Source of the DNA: Limnohabitans sp. MMS-10A-178
Lineage (GTDB): Bacteria > Pseudomonadota > Gammaproteobacteria > Burkholderiales > Burkholderiaceae_C
Length of the DNA stretch: 64,000 nt
Reading direction: 5' to 3'
NCBI RefSeq assembly: GCF_003063375.1
Contig: NZ_NERY01000002.1
Coordinates: 434,001-498,000 of the forward strand
The notes under the pieces are model-generated. The model saw only the letters and a list, made by a program, of their open reading frames with translations, did no database searches and was not told the DNA's origin. Shown in pieces: positions 21,021 to 30,220 of the stretch. The translations under genes and the position numbers were made by a program. Positions within the stretch are counted from its first letter, which is position 1, and each line of letters opens with the position of its first letter.

Positions 21021-21935
21021 ATGGAAATTGCAATCGTCCTCTTGGCCATTGCGGTCTTGTTTATCATCAAAACAGTCAAGGTCGTGCCACAGCAAAACGC
21101 ATGGGTGGTCGAGCGATTGGGCAAGTACCACGCTAGCCTCACACCTGGTCTTAATTTTGTGGTGCCTTTCATAGACAAAGTCATCCAAAAGCACAGCCTC
21201 AAAGAAATTCCACTCGACGTTCCCAGTCAGGTTTGCATCACGCGCGACAACACGCAATTGCAAGTCGATGGTATTTTGTATTTCCAAGTCACCGATCCAA
21301 AGCTTGCCAGCTATGGCTCTTCCAACTACATCATTGCAGTCACGCAGTTGGCTCAAACCAGTTTGCGTAGCGTGATTGGCAAACTTGAGCTCGACAAAAC
21401 CTTTGAAGAGCGCGATATCATCAATGCGCAAGTAGTTGCCGCCATTGATGAAGCAGCCCTCAACTGGGGCGTCAAAGTATTGCGCTACGAAATCAAAGAC
21501 CTCACACCGCCTGCCGAAATTTTGCATGCCATGCAATCGCAAATTACAGCAGAACGCGAAAAGCGAGCCCTTATTGCCGCGTCTGAAGGTCGTCGACAAG
21601 AACAAATCAACATTGCCACGGGTGAACGTGAAGCCTTCATAGCGCGCTCAGAGGGTGAAAAACAGGCTGTCATTAACAAAGCAGAGGGCGATGCCGCTTC
21701 CATCATGGCTGTGGCAGAAGCCACCGCGCAAGCCATTGAGCGCATTGCGGCCGCCATTCAAAAGCCTGGCGGCGAACAAGCTGTACAACTAAAAGTGGCC
21801 GAGCAAGCTGTTCTCGCCTATGGCAAAGTGGCTCAAGACTCCAAAACCACGCTCATCGTGCCAAGCAATATGACAGAGGTATCAGGACTCATCGCTTCGG
21901 CCATGCAAATGGTAGGCACTGGCAAAAACGCTTAA
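21021..21935 (+). CDS. qmcA: SPFH/band 7 protein, QmcA/paraslipin type
   Basis: A 304-residue stomatin-like protein. One N-terminal membrane segment (residues 1-20) is followed by the SPFH domain, with VPQQNAWVVERLGKYH and the DNTQLQVDGI motif, then a long alanine/glutamate-rich coiled coil. These proteins form large membrane-anchored rings that organise membrane domains and membrane proteases. The partner is the NfeD gene just upstream. The symbol follows the E. coli paralogue and is given by similarity. Confidence 0.88.
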   Translation: MEIAIVLLAIAVLFIIKTVKVVPQQNAWVVERLGKYHASLTPGLNFVVPFIDKVIQKHSLKEIPLDVPSQVCITRDNTQLQVDGILYFQVTDPKLASYGSSNYIIAVTQLAQTSLRSVIGKLELDKTFEERDIINAQVVAAIDEAALNWGVKVLRYEIKDLTPPAEILHAMQSQITAEREKRALIAASEGRRQEQINIATGEREAFIARSEGEKQAVINKAEGDAASIMAVAEATAQAIERIAAAIQKPGGEQAVQLKVAEQAVLAYGKVAQDSKTTLIVPSNMTEVSGLIASAMQMVGTGKNA

Positions 21936-22014
21936 GCAAGCGCTCAAGGCTACATTTAACTTGAGCGAAGCCATTGTGGTATTTTACGAGACTTGTCTTG
22001 TAAGGTACCTCAAT

Positions 22015-22944
22015 ATGTCTCTGCCCTTGAACCTCATACGCCGCGCTTTGCTGATATGCGGAATAGGCCTGCTTGCCTTCTGTTCAGCCCATGCCCAGGG
22101 ACCTGTGCGTGTGGGGTCAAAGATAGATACCGAAGGCAAGTTACTTGGCAACATCATTGTGCTTGCGCTTGAAGCCAACGGCATCAAAACTGAAAACAAG
22201 TTATCGCTTGGCAACACCAAGATTGTTCGCACCGCCCTTCTTTCGGGTGAGATTGATCTCTACCCCGAATACACAGGCAACGGTGCTTTCATGCTGGGTG
22301 CTGAAAAAAATCAAGCGTGGAAGAGCTTGAGAGCAGGCTACGAATTGGCCAAAAAAATCGATTTTGAAAAAAATAAAATCGTATGGCTTGAACCTGCCAA
22401 TGCCAACAACACCTGGGCAATCGCTGTGCGCAAAGACCTCGCTACTGCCAACCAACTTCGCACCATGGAAGACTTAGGACGCCACATCACCAAGGGCGGT
22501 ACATTTAAATTGGCTGCATCGGCTGAGTTCATGGAGCGAACAGACGCCATGCCTTCATTCCAGGCTGCCTACGCATTTAAACTGCGTGCTGACCAAGCGC
22601 TTGTTTTGGCAGGCGGTGACACAGCAACCACAATCAAAGCTGCCGCAGAAAAAACATCAGGGGTGAACGCAGCCATGGCTTACGGTACCGACGGATCCTT
22701 GGCTGCTTTAGGTCTTATCGTTATGGAAGACCCAAAAGGTGTGCAGCCCGTGTATGCCCCAGCACCGTTGGTGCGTGAGGAAGTTCTCAAGCGTTATCCC
22801 GCTATTGCCACCATTTTGGCTCCCATCTTCAAATCCCTCGATACAACCACCCTGCAAATGCTGAATGCACGCATTCAACTGGAAGGCCAAGATCCACGCA
22901 AAGTGGCAACCGGCCATCTCCAAAGCAAGGGATTTCTGAAATAA
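22015..22944 (+). CDS. osmF: Osmoprotectant (glycine betaine-type) ABC transporter, substrate-binding protein
   Basis: The ATG at 22015, preceded by TAAGG, gives a 309-residue protein with a signal peptide (MSLPLNLIRRALLICGIG, cleavage after AHAQ region). The frame continues upstream to a TTG at 21961, but that would hide the signal. The mature protein is an OpuAC/QAT-type binding protein (GSKIDTEGKLLGNII, YPEYTGNGAF). It is the first gene of a four-gene transporter resembling E. coli yehZYXW. Whether betaine, choline or another quaternary amine is bound is not decided here. Confidence 0.85.
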   Translation: MSLPLNLIRRALLICGIGLLAFCSAHAQGPVRVGSKIDTEGKLLGNIIVLALEANGIKTENKLSLGNTKIVRTALLSGEIDLYPEYTGNGAFMLGAEKNQAWKSLRAGYELAKKIDFEKNKIVWLEPANANNTWAIAVRKDLATANQLRTMEDLGRHITKGGTFKLAASAEFMERTDAMPSFQAAYAFKLRADQALVLAGGDTATTIKAAAEKTSGVNAAMAYGTDGSLAALGLIVMEDPKGVQPVYAPAPLVREEVLKRYPAIATILAPIFKSLDTTTLQMLNARIQLEGQDPRKVATGHLQSKGFLK

Positions 22945-22952
22945 GCATCGCA

Positions 22953-24128
22953 ATGGGACTCTCGCTTGTCCATCGCTGCAATCCGGTGCTGGCGCTCTAT
23001 TTGCTACTAGCACTTGGTGCCGCGTACGGCTTGCCCTTTGTGCGAGTTGCGCCAAATCGACTTGTGTCTGGCGAGCCTGTTTTTTTAAGTGATGCCTTGT
23101 TGCATCTCAATGGTCAACTGATCGTTCCGCTGCTTTTGGCCCTATTCACTCTGCTGAGCGTGGCAGCTTTGCAACCCAGAAAGCGCATCACTCAAGTTTT
23201 GGTTTTTTTGGCAATGGCCGCTGCCCTTGCCTGCTTGTGGTTGCTAGCAGGCCACATTGCCAACAACGCAATTGAAACCCAAAATTCTTTTGCTCGCACA
23301 GCATTGGGCGCTGGATTCTGGGCGCTGGGGGCTTTGGCCTGGTTGATTGGCATTGATGCCGCGGATCGACTTCAATTAACAACACTCCCGCGCCTGCTTT
23401 TACAAATTGCGCTATTGCTGCCGCTATTACTTTCATTGAGTCAGGGTTTGAACTTGTCTATCGCGCAGGAATATGCCAATCACAGCGATGTTTTTGGGCC
23501 TGCCATTTTGCGTCATCTTCAAATTGTGATGCTGGCCGTCGCACCAGCCTTGGTCATTGGTTTGCTGCTGGCCTGGCGCATGTCCAAGAATAGAGAATTG
23601 CGTCAAGCAATTTTTCCAGTTCTCAATGTGCTTCAAACCATTCCATCTATTGCCCTGTTTGGCCTGCTCATGGCACCATTGGCTTGGATAGCTTTGCAAT
23701 GGCCAGCTTTAAGCCGCGCAGGCATTGGCGGTGTTGGCATTGCGCCGGCAGTGCTCGCCTTGCTGATGTATGCCTTGCTGCCCATTGCTCGCTCGGCGCT
23801 GGCTGGTTTAGAGCAAGTTCCTGCAGAGGCTGTTAATGCGGCCCGCGCTATGGGCATGTCATCGCGCCAGATATTGTGGGAAGTAGAGTTGCCACTGGCA
23901 CTGCCTGCACTTTTCATAGGATTGCGAACTGCAGTGGTACAAACCACAGGCCTAGCGGCAGTCTCTGCTCTCGTGGGTGCTGGTGGTTTGGGTCAAATTA
24001 TGTTTGACGGGCTCTTTAGTGCTGCCAACGAACTGGTCATACTGGGTGTGATCCCCATCGTGCTTCTGGCCATGTTGGCAGACACTGCATTTAAATTGCT
24101 GGGTTCCTTATTCTGGACAAGCCCATGA
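22953..24128 (+). CDS. yehY: Osmoprotectant ABC transporter permease (YehY-like)
   Basis: A 391-residue permease. The N-terminal half has several additional membrane segments, as in YehY. The C-terminal half is a BPD_transp_1 domain with the EAA loop AARAMGMSSRQILWEVELPL. It is 8 nt downstream of the binding-protein gene, and its stop overlaps the ATPase gene by 4 nt. It forms the membrane channel together with the second permease at 25059. Confidence 0.85.
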   Translation: MGLSLVHRCNPVLALYLLLALGAAYGLPFVRVAPNRLVSGEPVFLSDALLHLNGQLIVPLLLALFTLLSVAALQPRKRITQVLVFLAMAAALACLWLLAGHIANNAIETQNSFARTALGAGFWALGALAWLIGIDAADRLQLTTLPRLLLQIALLLPLLLSLSQGLNLSIAQEYANHSDVFGPAILRHLQIVMLAVAPALVIGLLLAWRMSKNRELRQAIFPVLNVLQTIPSIALFGLLMAPLAWIALQWPALSRAGIGGVGIAPAVLALLMYALLPIARSALAGLEQVPAEAVNAARAMGMSSRQILWEVELPLALPALFIGLRTAVVQTTGLAAVSALVGAGGLGQIMFDGLFSAANELVILGVIPIVLLAMLADTAFKLLGSLFWTSP

Positions 24129-25066
24129 TCATCAAGTTTCAAAATATTCGCAAGTCTTATGGTGCACAAGCAGCCATTGCAGACTTCAATTTAGAGATCC
24201 AAAAGGGCGAACTACTGGTACTGCTGGGACCCTCAGGTTCTGGCAAATCGACTATTCTCAAAATGATCAACCGCATGGTCAGCCATGATGAAGGCCAAAT
24301 TTTTTTCCAGGGCCAAGAAGTCAATAGCTTTAACGTGCAAGACCTGCGGCGTCGCATGGGATATGCTATTCAGTCAGTGGGTTTATTTCCACACAGAACT
24401 GTTGCTCAGAATATTGCCACTGTACCCAAGCTTTTGGAATGGGATTCCCAACGTGTGGAAGCGCGTGTCAATGAGTTACTAACATTGCTAGCAATGGATC
24501 CCACGCAATACGCCAATCGCTATCCGCACCAACTCTCGGGCGGACAGCAGCAACGGGTCGGCGTAGCGCGAGCACTGGCCGCCGATCCAGATGTGCTTCT
24601 CATGGACGAGCCCTTTGGCGCTCTCGACCCAGTAACGCGAGCCGCCTTGCAAGTGGCGCTCCAACAGATTCAGCAATCAACCGGTAAAACCATCCTGTTT
24701 GTCACCCACGACATCGATGAAGCTATGTTGCTGGCAACACGCATCGCGCTGCTGAATCAAGGGCGTATCGTGCAGCTAGGCACACCCCTTGAATTGCTGC
24801 AGCAACCTGCCAACGACTTTGTTGTCAATTTCTTGGGGCGCGCAGATTTGGGGCTGCAACAACTTTCATTTCGGTCCATTGCTCCCTATGTCATACCGAT
24901 TGAAGGCACGCCACCCACTCACGTCATCGCCCATTCAGCCACACTCAGAGAAGCCATTTCGTGTATGGCAACACTTCATGTGTCTGCGCTGTGCGTACTG
25001 AAAGAAGACGGCACACTGCTGGGGCAGGTGCGGGCCGCCGATTTGCTAGAGAACAATCATGTCTGA
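24125..25066 (+). CDS. yehX: Osmoprotectant ABC transporter ATP-binding protein (YehX-like)
   Basis: A 313-residue ABC ATPase. Walker [10 protein letters not shown] is near residue 38, the signature [15 protein letters not shown] and Walker [13 protein letters not shown] follow. The last 70 residues look like a single degenerate CBS motif, the part that senses ionic strength in OpuA-type transporters. It overlaps both permease genes (4 and 8 nt), so the operon is tightly coupled. Confidence 0.88.
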   Translation: MIIKFQNIRKSYGAQAAIADFNLEIQKGELLVLLGPSGSGKSTILKMINRMVSHDEGQIFFQGQEVNSFNVQDLRRRMGYAIQSVGLFPHRTVAQNIATVPKLLEWDSQRVEARVNELLTLLAMDPTQYANRYPHQLSGGQQQRVGVARALAADPDVLLMDEPFGALDPVTRAALQVALQQIQQSTGKTILFVTHDIDEAMLLATRIALLNQGRIVQLGTPLELLQQPANDFVVNFLGRADLGLQQLSFRSIAPYVIPIEGTPPTHVIAHSATLREAISCMATLHVSALCVLKEDGTLLGQVRAADLLENNHV

Positions 25067-25850
25067 GTTGCTCGCTTATCCAGCTCAAGCGCCTGGCCGA
25101 GGTGCTAAGCGGCTGGGCTTGAGCTTGAGCTTGGGCGCACTTTTGCTGCTGGCTTATGGTTTGCCTTATTCTCAGCCGCTGTTTGCAGCTTTATTTCCCG
25201 ACCTAGCGCGTCCGGTTTATTTGCAAGAGCCAATGTCAGTGTTAATGTGGCAGCACATTGGGCTGGTGTTGGTGTCGAGTTCTATTGCTGTGATCATTGC
25301 AACAGTAGCAGCACTGGCCACCACGAGCAAAACGGGGCTCGCCTTCAAACCGGCGATGGAAATGCTGGCCGGTATGGGTCAAACTTTTCCGCCCGTGGCA
25401 GTGTTGGCAGTGGCGGTTCCAGCTGTTGGTTTTGGCGAGCTTCCTGCGCTCATTGCCTTGTCAATTTTTGGTGTTCTGCCAGTGCTTCAGGCTACTATGG
25501 CAGGACTGGCTTCAGTGCCACCTTCCGTGCTAGATTCAGCGCGCGCGATGGGCATGACGCCACGGCAAATATTGACTGAAGTTCAGATGCCATTGGCCCT
25601 TCCACTTTGGCTGGCTGGTGTGCGAACCTCCGTTGTCGTGAACATAGGCACTGCCGCCATTGCATCCACTGTGGGCGCCAAAACACTTGGCTTGCCCATC
25701 ATCATTGGTCTGTCTGGCTTTAATACAGCTTATGTTCTACAAGGTGCCATGATGGTGGGGCTGCTGGCCATTGCAGCCGACTTAGCGTTTGACGAATTAG
25801 CCCTCGCCCTGCATGGCTCAGCAAATTCAGGCGTTGACAATCAAGCGTGA
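25059..25850 (+). CDS. yehW: Osmoprotectant ABC transporter permease (YehW-like)
   Basis: A 263-residue inner-membrane permease with about six hydrophobic segments and the EAA loop [20 protein letters not shown]. It is the short partner of the longer permease at 22953. Its 3' end overlaps the convergent selD gene by 24 nt (25827-25850), so the two transcripts are complementary at their ends. Confidence 0.86.
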   Translation: MSELLAYPAQAPGRGAKRLGLSLSLGALLLLAYGLPYSQPLFAALFPDLARPVYLQEPMSVLMWQHIGLVLVSSSIAVIIATVAALATTSKTGLAFKPAMEMLAGMGQTFPPVAVLAVAVPAVGFGELPALIALSIFGVLPVLQATMAGLASVPPSVLDSARAMGMTPRQILTEVQMPLALPLWLAGVRTSVVVNIGTAAIASTVGAKTLGLPIIIGLSGFNTAYVLQGAMMVGLLAIAADLAFDELALALHGSANSGVDNQA

Positions 25851-26879
25851 ATTTTGCGCTTCACCAATATGCCCCACAACGGCAGCGTCATGGAAGCCAT
25901 GCCGGTTAAAAATAGCCAGAACCTCAGGCACTGTATCTGGCGAACAAGTGACCAACAAGCCACCGCTTGTTTGAGGGTCGGACAAAAGAGCTTGGCATTC
26001 GGCCGGTAAGCCACTGTCAAGGCTAATCTCCTTGCCATAGCCATCCCAGTTTCGACCTGACGCGCCAGTCACATTGCCATCTTTAAACAAAACAGGCACA
26101 TTGGGCAACAAAGGCACATCAGCCCATTTGATGTAGGCCGTGAGCTTGGCACCTCGCGCAATTTCCAGGGCATGACCAGCCAAACCAAACCCTGTGACGT
26201 CTGTGAGTGCGTGTACGCCTTTTAATTCAGCCAACTCAGGACCAGGCGTGTTGAGCTTGGTGGTGTTTGAAATCATAGACTCATAGCCGGCGGCATCGAG
26301 AACTTCTTTTTTAAGCGCAGCTGACAAAACACCCACACCAATAGGCTTGCCTAGCACCATGACATCGCCAACGCGAGCGCCATCGTTTCGTTTAACGCGA
26401 TCAGGGTGAACCAATCCCAGTACAACCAAACCATAGATGGGCTCAACTGAATCAATGGTATGACCGCCGGCAATAGGAATACCTGCTGTGTTGCAGACCG
26501 AAGCACCGCCTGCCAGAATTTTTCCAATGGTTTCTGTTGACAATACATTGATTGGCATTCCTACCAAAGCCAATGCCAAGATGGGCTTTCCACCCATGGC
26601 ATAAACATCGCTAATGGCATTGGTAGCCGCAATACGCCCAAAATCATAAGGATCATCTACGATGGGCATGAAGAAGTCAGTGGTTGCAATCAAGGCTTGA
26701 TGATCGTTGAGCTTGTAAACAGCCGCGTCATCTGCAGTGGCAATACCGACCATCAATTCTGGTGGAATCGGCATTTGGAGTGTGCCTTTGAGAATTTCGG
26801 ACAAAACTGCAGGGGCAATTTTGCAACCACAGCCGCCGCCATGCGAGAGTGAGGTCAACCGGGGTTCAGACTGATTCAT
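25827..26879 (-). CDS. selD: Selenide, water dikinase (selenophosphate synthetase), SenC/SelD
   Basis: A 350-residue enzyme that makes selenophosphate from selenide and ATP. The N-terminal glycine-rich active-site loop reads [12 protein letters not shown]; the active site uses Cys, not selenocysteine. The following AIRM-type domains carry [21 protein letters not shown] chose the ATG at 26879; another in-frame ATG at 26897 is less like the family. It lies 48 nt after senB on the same strand. No selA, selB or selenoprotein gene is seen here, and the senB/senA/egtD context indicates the selenoneine-pathway role (SenC). Confidence 0.93.
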   Translation of the reverse strand: MNQSEPRLTSLSHGGGCGCKIAPAVLSEILKGTLQMPIPPELMVGIATADDAAVYKLNDHQALIATTDFFMPIVDDPYDFGRIAATNAISDVYAMGGKPILALALVGMPINVLSTETIGKILAGGASVCNTAGIPIAGGHTIDSVEPIYGLVVLGLVHPDRVKRNDGARVGDVMVLGKPIGVGVLSAALKKEVLDAAGYESMISNTTKLNTPGPELAELKGVHALTDVTGFGLAGHALEIARGAKLTAYIKWADVPLLPNVPVLFKDGNVTGASGRNWDGYGKEISLDSGLPAECQALLSDPQTSGGLLVTCSPDTVPEVLAIFNRHGFHDAAVVGHIGEAQNSRLIVNA

Positions 26880-26927
26880 GGAATTTCCTTGATGCAAAAA
26901 ATAGGGGTCGCTTGAAGCCCCAAAGAC

Positions 26928-27971
26928 TCAAGCCAAAAGACGCGCCGCAATGGCGCTTTCTACAATTGTAAGCAAGGCTTTGCGTTCGTGCTCAGCTGAA
27001 AATAAAGGCGCGCGCTGAGCGCATTGGGCTTTTAACAAACTTGCAAAATGGGCGTCTTGGCGAAAACGAACAAGCATGTTGGCAAGGGCCGTGGCGTCCC
27101 CCACTGGAAACAACCCTGCATAGTCTTCGCCAAGCATCCCCACATTTCCAGCTATGCGCGATGCAATAACAGGAACCCCACTGCAAATAGCTTCCATGAT
27201 CACGTGCGCCCCACCCTCCATCACGCTGGTATGAACTAGCACGTGGGCAAGCTGAATTTGATGGCGAGTTTGGGGGTAGCTTAAGGCACCTTTAAACTGA
27301 TATTGGGGGTAAAGGGATGCGGTTTTTTCAGCCATATTTGCCAACGCTTGATCGTGCGCGGCACCAATGTGCTGAATTTGAATATCCCGATGCTTCGCTA
27401 ACAGTGCTGCAGCTTCAAACAAAGTGCGCGGCGATTTTTCCTCACGCAGATGGCCCACCATCACAACTCTTGTAGTACGCCTTGTTTTAGCCAAGGTCAA
27501 ACGGGATGTGGTTGACTGCAGAACCACCGATGTTTTGGCCTGGAGTGACTCCGGCAATTCCTGCAGCCCCATGGACTGCAACACGATCAGCCGTGAGGCA
27601 AACTGGAGGGATTGTTGAGCATTTTCGTCGTGCTTGATATCGCGGTACAAATCAGTACCCGTTAGCACCACCACCAAACCTTGGGAGCCATGCATTGCAT
27701 GCCAAGCTGCAATCGATGAATGACTGCGACGCGCATGCAATGCAATTAAAACCGTGTCTAGTTTTGAGCCGTCCCACTCACTAAGAAGGCGAACCCGAAA
27801 ATTCGAACTCAACAGCTGGCGATAACGCTTGGCTGTTTGCCAGTTACCGTTGTTGGCACTGGCAAGGGCTGGACTTACAATGACAACGGTTTGTTTGGCA
27901 GATTGGGGGCGAGTAACTTCTGATTTAAGCATCTTTTTTTGAAGTAACTTCGGACGAGTAGCTTGTTTCAT
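26928..27971 (-). CDS. senB: Glycosyltransferase, probable selenosugar synthase SenB
   Basis: About 347 residues, GT-B-type glycosyltransferase. The core starts TVVIVSPALASANNGNWQTA, and the C-terminal nucleotide-sugar half has EGGAHVIMEAICSGVPVIAS. In the described selenoneine pathway, SenB couples selenophosphate and a UDP-sugar to give a selenosugar. Position between selD/senC and senA supports this. The N-terminal 25 residues are Lys/Arg-rich and not obviously part of the fold; in-frame starts are TTG 27980, ATG 27971 (chosen) and ATG 27932. Only 40 nt separate it from the divergent senA. Confidence 0.85.
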   Translation of the reverse strand: MKQATRPKLLQKKMLKSEVTRPQSAKQTVVIVSPALASANNGNWQTAKRYRQLLSSNFRVRLLSEWDGSKLDTVLIALHARRSHSSIAAWHAMHGSQGLVVVLTGTDLYRDIKHDENAQQSLQFASRLIVLQSMGLQELPESLQAKTSVVLQSTTSRLTLAKTRRTTRVVMVGHLREEKSPRTLFEAAALLAKHRDIQIQHIGAAHDQALANMAEKTASLYPQYQFKGALSYPQTRHQIQLAHVLVHTSVMEGGAHVIMEAICSGVPVIASRIAGNVGMLGEDYAGLFPVGDATALANMLVRFRQDAHFASLLKAQCAQRAPLFSAEHERKALLTIVESAIAARLLA

Positions 27972-28011
27972 ATTCACCAACCAAGCATATCGAAAAGGAC
28001 AAAAGCAATCA

Positions 28012-29193
28012 ATGCGTCATGTAAATATCCTGACACTGTCAAAGGCTCTTGCACACCTTCGTGAGCAGACACTCAACTCATTTGATTGCTATTTGAGCAA
28101 TAACATGCTCACCGTCCCCCACAAAGCAGGGCTCAATCCGCCGGTCTGGGAATTAGGGCATGTGGCATGGTTTCAAGAATATTGGATTGGTCGCAATTTA
28201 CAACGCTCCAAAGGTCTAGCCTGCGATGTTTCGCTGGCTCGCAACGCATCGATTCTCTCCGAAGCCGATGTGTGGTTCGACAGTGCCAAGGTTGCTCACG
28301 CAACGCGCTGGGATTTAAAGCTCTTAACGCCACAACAATGCATTGCATACGCCAATGAGACTTTGGCTCAAACACTTGTCCTTTTGCAACAAGAAAATGA
28401 CAACAGCCCCGCGCTTTATTTCTATTGGCTGGTGCTGCAGCATGAGGCCATGCATTTAGAGGCAAGTGCCTATATGGCGCAATCATTGGGTCTGCCCTTC
28501 AAAGCACATTGGCAGCAAAGGGCTGAACATCATGAGAAGCTTCAAACAACACAAATAAGCCCACAACAAAGTCAATCGAATGAAAACACTGCACACGTGC
28601 CATCACAAGTTTGGAAGCTAGGTTCTCAGATTTCAAATCTTGATGTGAATGAAAATTCATTTTGCTTTGACAACGAATTGAAAGAAAAGAGTTGCACGAT
28701 TCAAGCCTTTGATATTGCATTGCAGCCTGTCAATTGGTCGCAGTATTTAGAATTTACCAATGCCACGGGGTATAGGCTTCCAAAATACATTCGAAAAACA
28801 AACACTGATTTTGAAACAGAGGTTTTTGGTAAGTGGCTGCCTTTGAACAAGCATACACCAGCAGTGCACCTGTCGTGGCACGATGTTCAAGCTTACTGTG
28901 CTTGGGCCCAGTGCCGTTTACCTACAGAAGCAGAGTGGGATTGCGCGGCCAAAACAATCGAAGGCTTTCAGTGGGGTGACGTTTGGGAATGGACTCAAGA
29001 CACATTCACACCCTATGACGGCTTTGTGGCACACCCCTACACCGAGTATTCAGAGCCTTGGTTTGGAACACACAAAGTATTAAGAGGCGCCTCTCATACC
29101 ACTCACTCGTTCTTGCGGCATGTCAATTATCGAAATTTCTTTACGCCAGAACGCGACGATATTTATTCAGGCTTTAGAACCTGCGCTCTTTGA
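28012..29193 (+). CDS. senA: EgtB-like nonheme iron enzyme, probable selenoneine synthase SenA
   Basis: A 393-residue protein with an N-terminal DinB-like domain and a C-terminal FGE/sulfatase-modifying-factor domain, the EgtB layout. The predicted iron ligands are His50 (WELGHVAWFQ), His144 and His148 (QHEAMHLEA). The C-terminal domain has RLPTEAEWD and GDVWEWTQD and ends in GFRTCAL. SenA joins hercynine to a selenosugar through a C-Se bond. EgtB itself, the sulfur enzyme, is the main alternative, but selD and senB next door favour SenA. AAAAGGAC provides the ribosome-binding site. Confidence 0.85.
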   Translation: MRHVNILTLSKALAHLREQTLNSFDCYLSNNMLTVPHKAGLNPPVWELGHVAWFQEYWIGRNLQRSKGLACDVSLARNASILSEADVWFDSAKVAHATRWDLKLLTPQQCIAYANETLAQTLVLLQQENDNSPALYFYWLVLQHEAMHLEASAYMAQSLGLPFKAHWQQRAEHHEKLQTTQISPQQSQSNENTAHVPSQVWKLGSQISNLDVNENSFCFDNELKEKSCTIQAFDIALQPVNWSQYLEFTNATGYRLPKYIRKTNTDFETEVFGKWLPLNKHTPAVHLSWHDVQAYCAWAQCRLPTEAEWDCAAKTIEGFQWGDVWEWTQDTFTPYDGFVAHPYTEYSEPWFGTHKVLRGASHTTHSFLRHVNYRNFFTPERDDIYSGFRTCAL

Positions 29194-29209
29194 TCGATAT
29201 CGATCAAAG
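29188..29209. repeat. Perfect 22-bp palindrome at the senA/egtD junction
   Basis: CTTTGATCGAT (29188-29198) is followed directly by its exact reverse complement ATCGATCAAAG (29199-29209), with no spacer. It covers the senA stop codon and lies 10 nt from the convergent egtD stop. No T-tract follows on either strand, so it is either a factor-assisted bidirectional terminator hairpin or a protein-binding site. Confidence 0.75.
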
Positions 29210-29218
29210 TCCTTCTGG

Positions 29219-30196
29219 CTAACTGGCCCAAAACAAAGCGTATTGCGACTTTTGATCTGTCCAATGCTGAACGCTTGTAAATCCCGACTTGTGCAATTGA
29301 GCCGTGAAATTGTCAATCGACCATTTGTAAGAATTTTCAGTGTGGATGGTTTCGCCTTGTTTGAAAAAGCGTTGCTGGCCATGCCACTGAACAGTTAGAT
29401 TTCGTTTGGCTTGCAAATGCATTTCGATGCGCGACTCTTGCACATTAAAAAGTGCAATGTGCTGCCAATCGCGCACATCAAAATCTGAACCCAACAATTG
29501 ATTGGCTCTTCTGAGCACGTTCAAATTAAAGGCAGCAGTGACGCCTAAGTCATCTGCATAGGCTCGCTCTAGTGAGCCAGTGTCTTTCACCAAGTCAATG
29601 CCAATGATGAGTCCTGAACCCGGCTGACCTTTTTTGCAAAGAACGGCAACTCTTTCCAAAAAATACAAAGCCTCTGTGGGATTGAAGTTTCCCAAACTGG
29701 AACCAAGGTACAAAGCTAGCAGCGGCTCTTGCGTCAGTTGTTGTTGAAGTTTTTCTGGAAATTGAAGGGAATTTGAAAAATCCATGCCCACACCGACCAC
29801 ATCGACTTCAGGGTATTTGGCCTGTAAATCTTTTAAGTGGTTAGAGAGATAGTCAACAGAAATATCAACCGCAATATAAGTTGAGGGCATGGAGTGAGAA
29901 AACAAATTAACTGCTTTCTCGCAATTGCCGGAACCAAGGTCAACCCATGTGGCCTGCTTGGGAAATTGCGCATGAATGTCGTGCGCTTGTTGCGTGAAAA
30001 TCTGCAACTCGGTTCGGGTTGGGTAGTATTCAGGCAGCAAGGTAATTGCGTCAAACAAGACCGAACCCATCTCATCGTAAAAGTACTTGGGGGACAAGGT
30101 GGCCTGAGGGCAAAGCAAGCCTTGGCTCAGTTCTTGAACATTGGCATCTTTGTTTTCTTTGTGTATGTCAAAAAACAGGGGCTCTTTGAATTGCAT
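29219..30196 (-). CDS. egtD: L-histidine N-alpha-methyltransferase EgtD (hercynine synthase)
   Basis: A 325-residue SAM-dependent methyltransferase of the EgtD family. LPEYYPTRTE carries the conserved substrate-binding tyrosine, and WVDLGSGNCEKA is the SAM loop. It trimethylates histidine to hercynine, the precursor of both ergothioneine and selenoneine. It follows the ABC transporter genes on the same strand (24 nt after the second permease) and is convergent with senA. Confidence 0.93.
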   Translation of the reverse strand: MQFKEPLFFDIHKENKDANVQELSQGLLCPQATLSPKYFYDEMGSVLFDAITLLPEYYPTRTELQIFTQQAHDIHAQFPKQATWVDLGSGNCEKAVNLFSHSMPSTYIAVDISVDYLSNHLKDLQAKYPEVDVVGVGMDFSNSLQFPEKLQQQLTQEPLLALYLGSSLGNFNPTEALYFLERVAVLCKKGQPGSGLIIGIDLVKDTGSLERAYADDLGVTAAFNLNVLRRANQLLGSDFDVRDWQHIALFNVQESRIEMHLQAKRNLTVQWHGQQRFFKQGETIHTENSYKWSIDNFTAQLHKSGFTSVQHWTDQKSQYALFWAS

Positions 30197-30220
30197 CAGT
30201 CTCTCTTTGAATGTGTTGGA

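Noticed and set aside
26821-26879. Possible selenocysteine at the SelD active site
   Set aside because: The active-site codon in GGGCGCK is a normal Cys codon; there is no in-frame TGA or SECIS-like hairpin.
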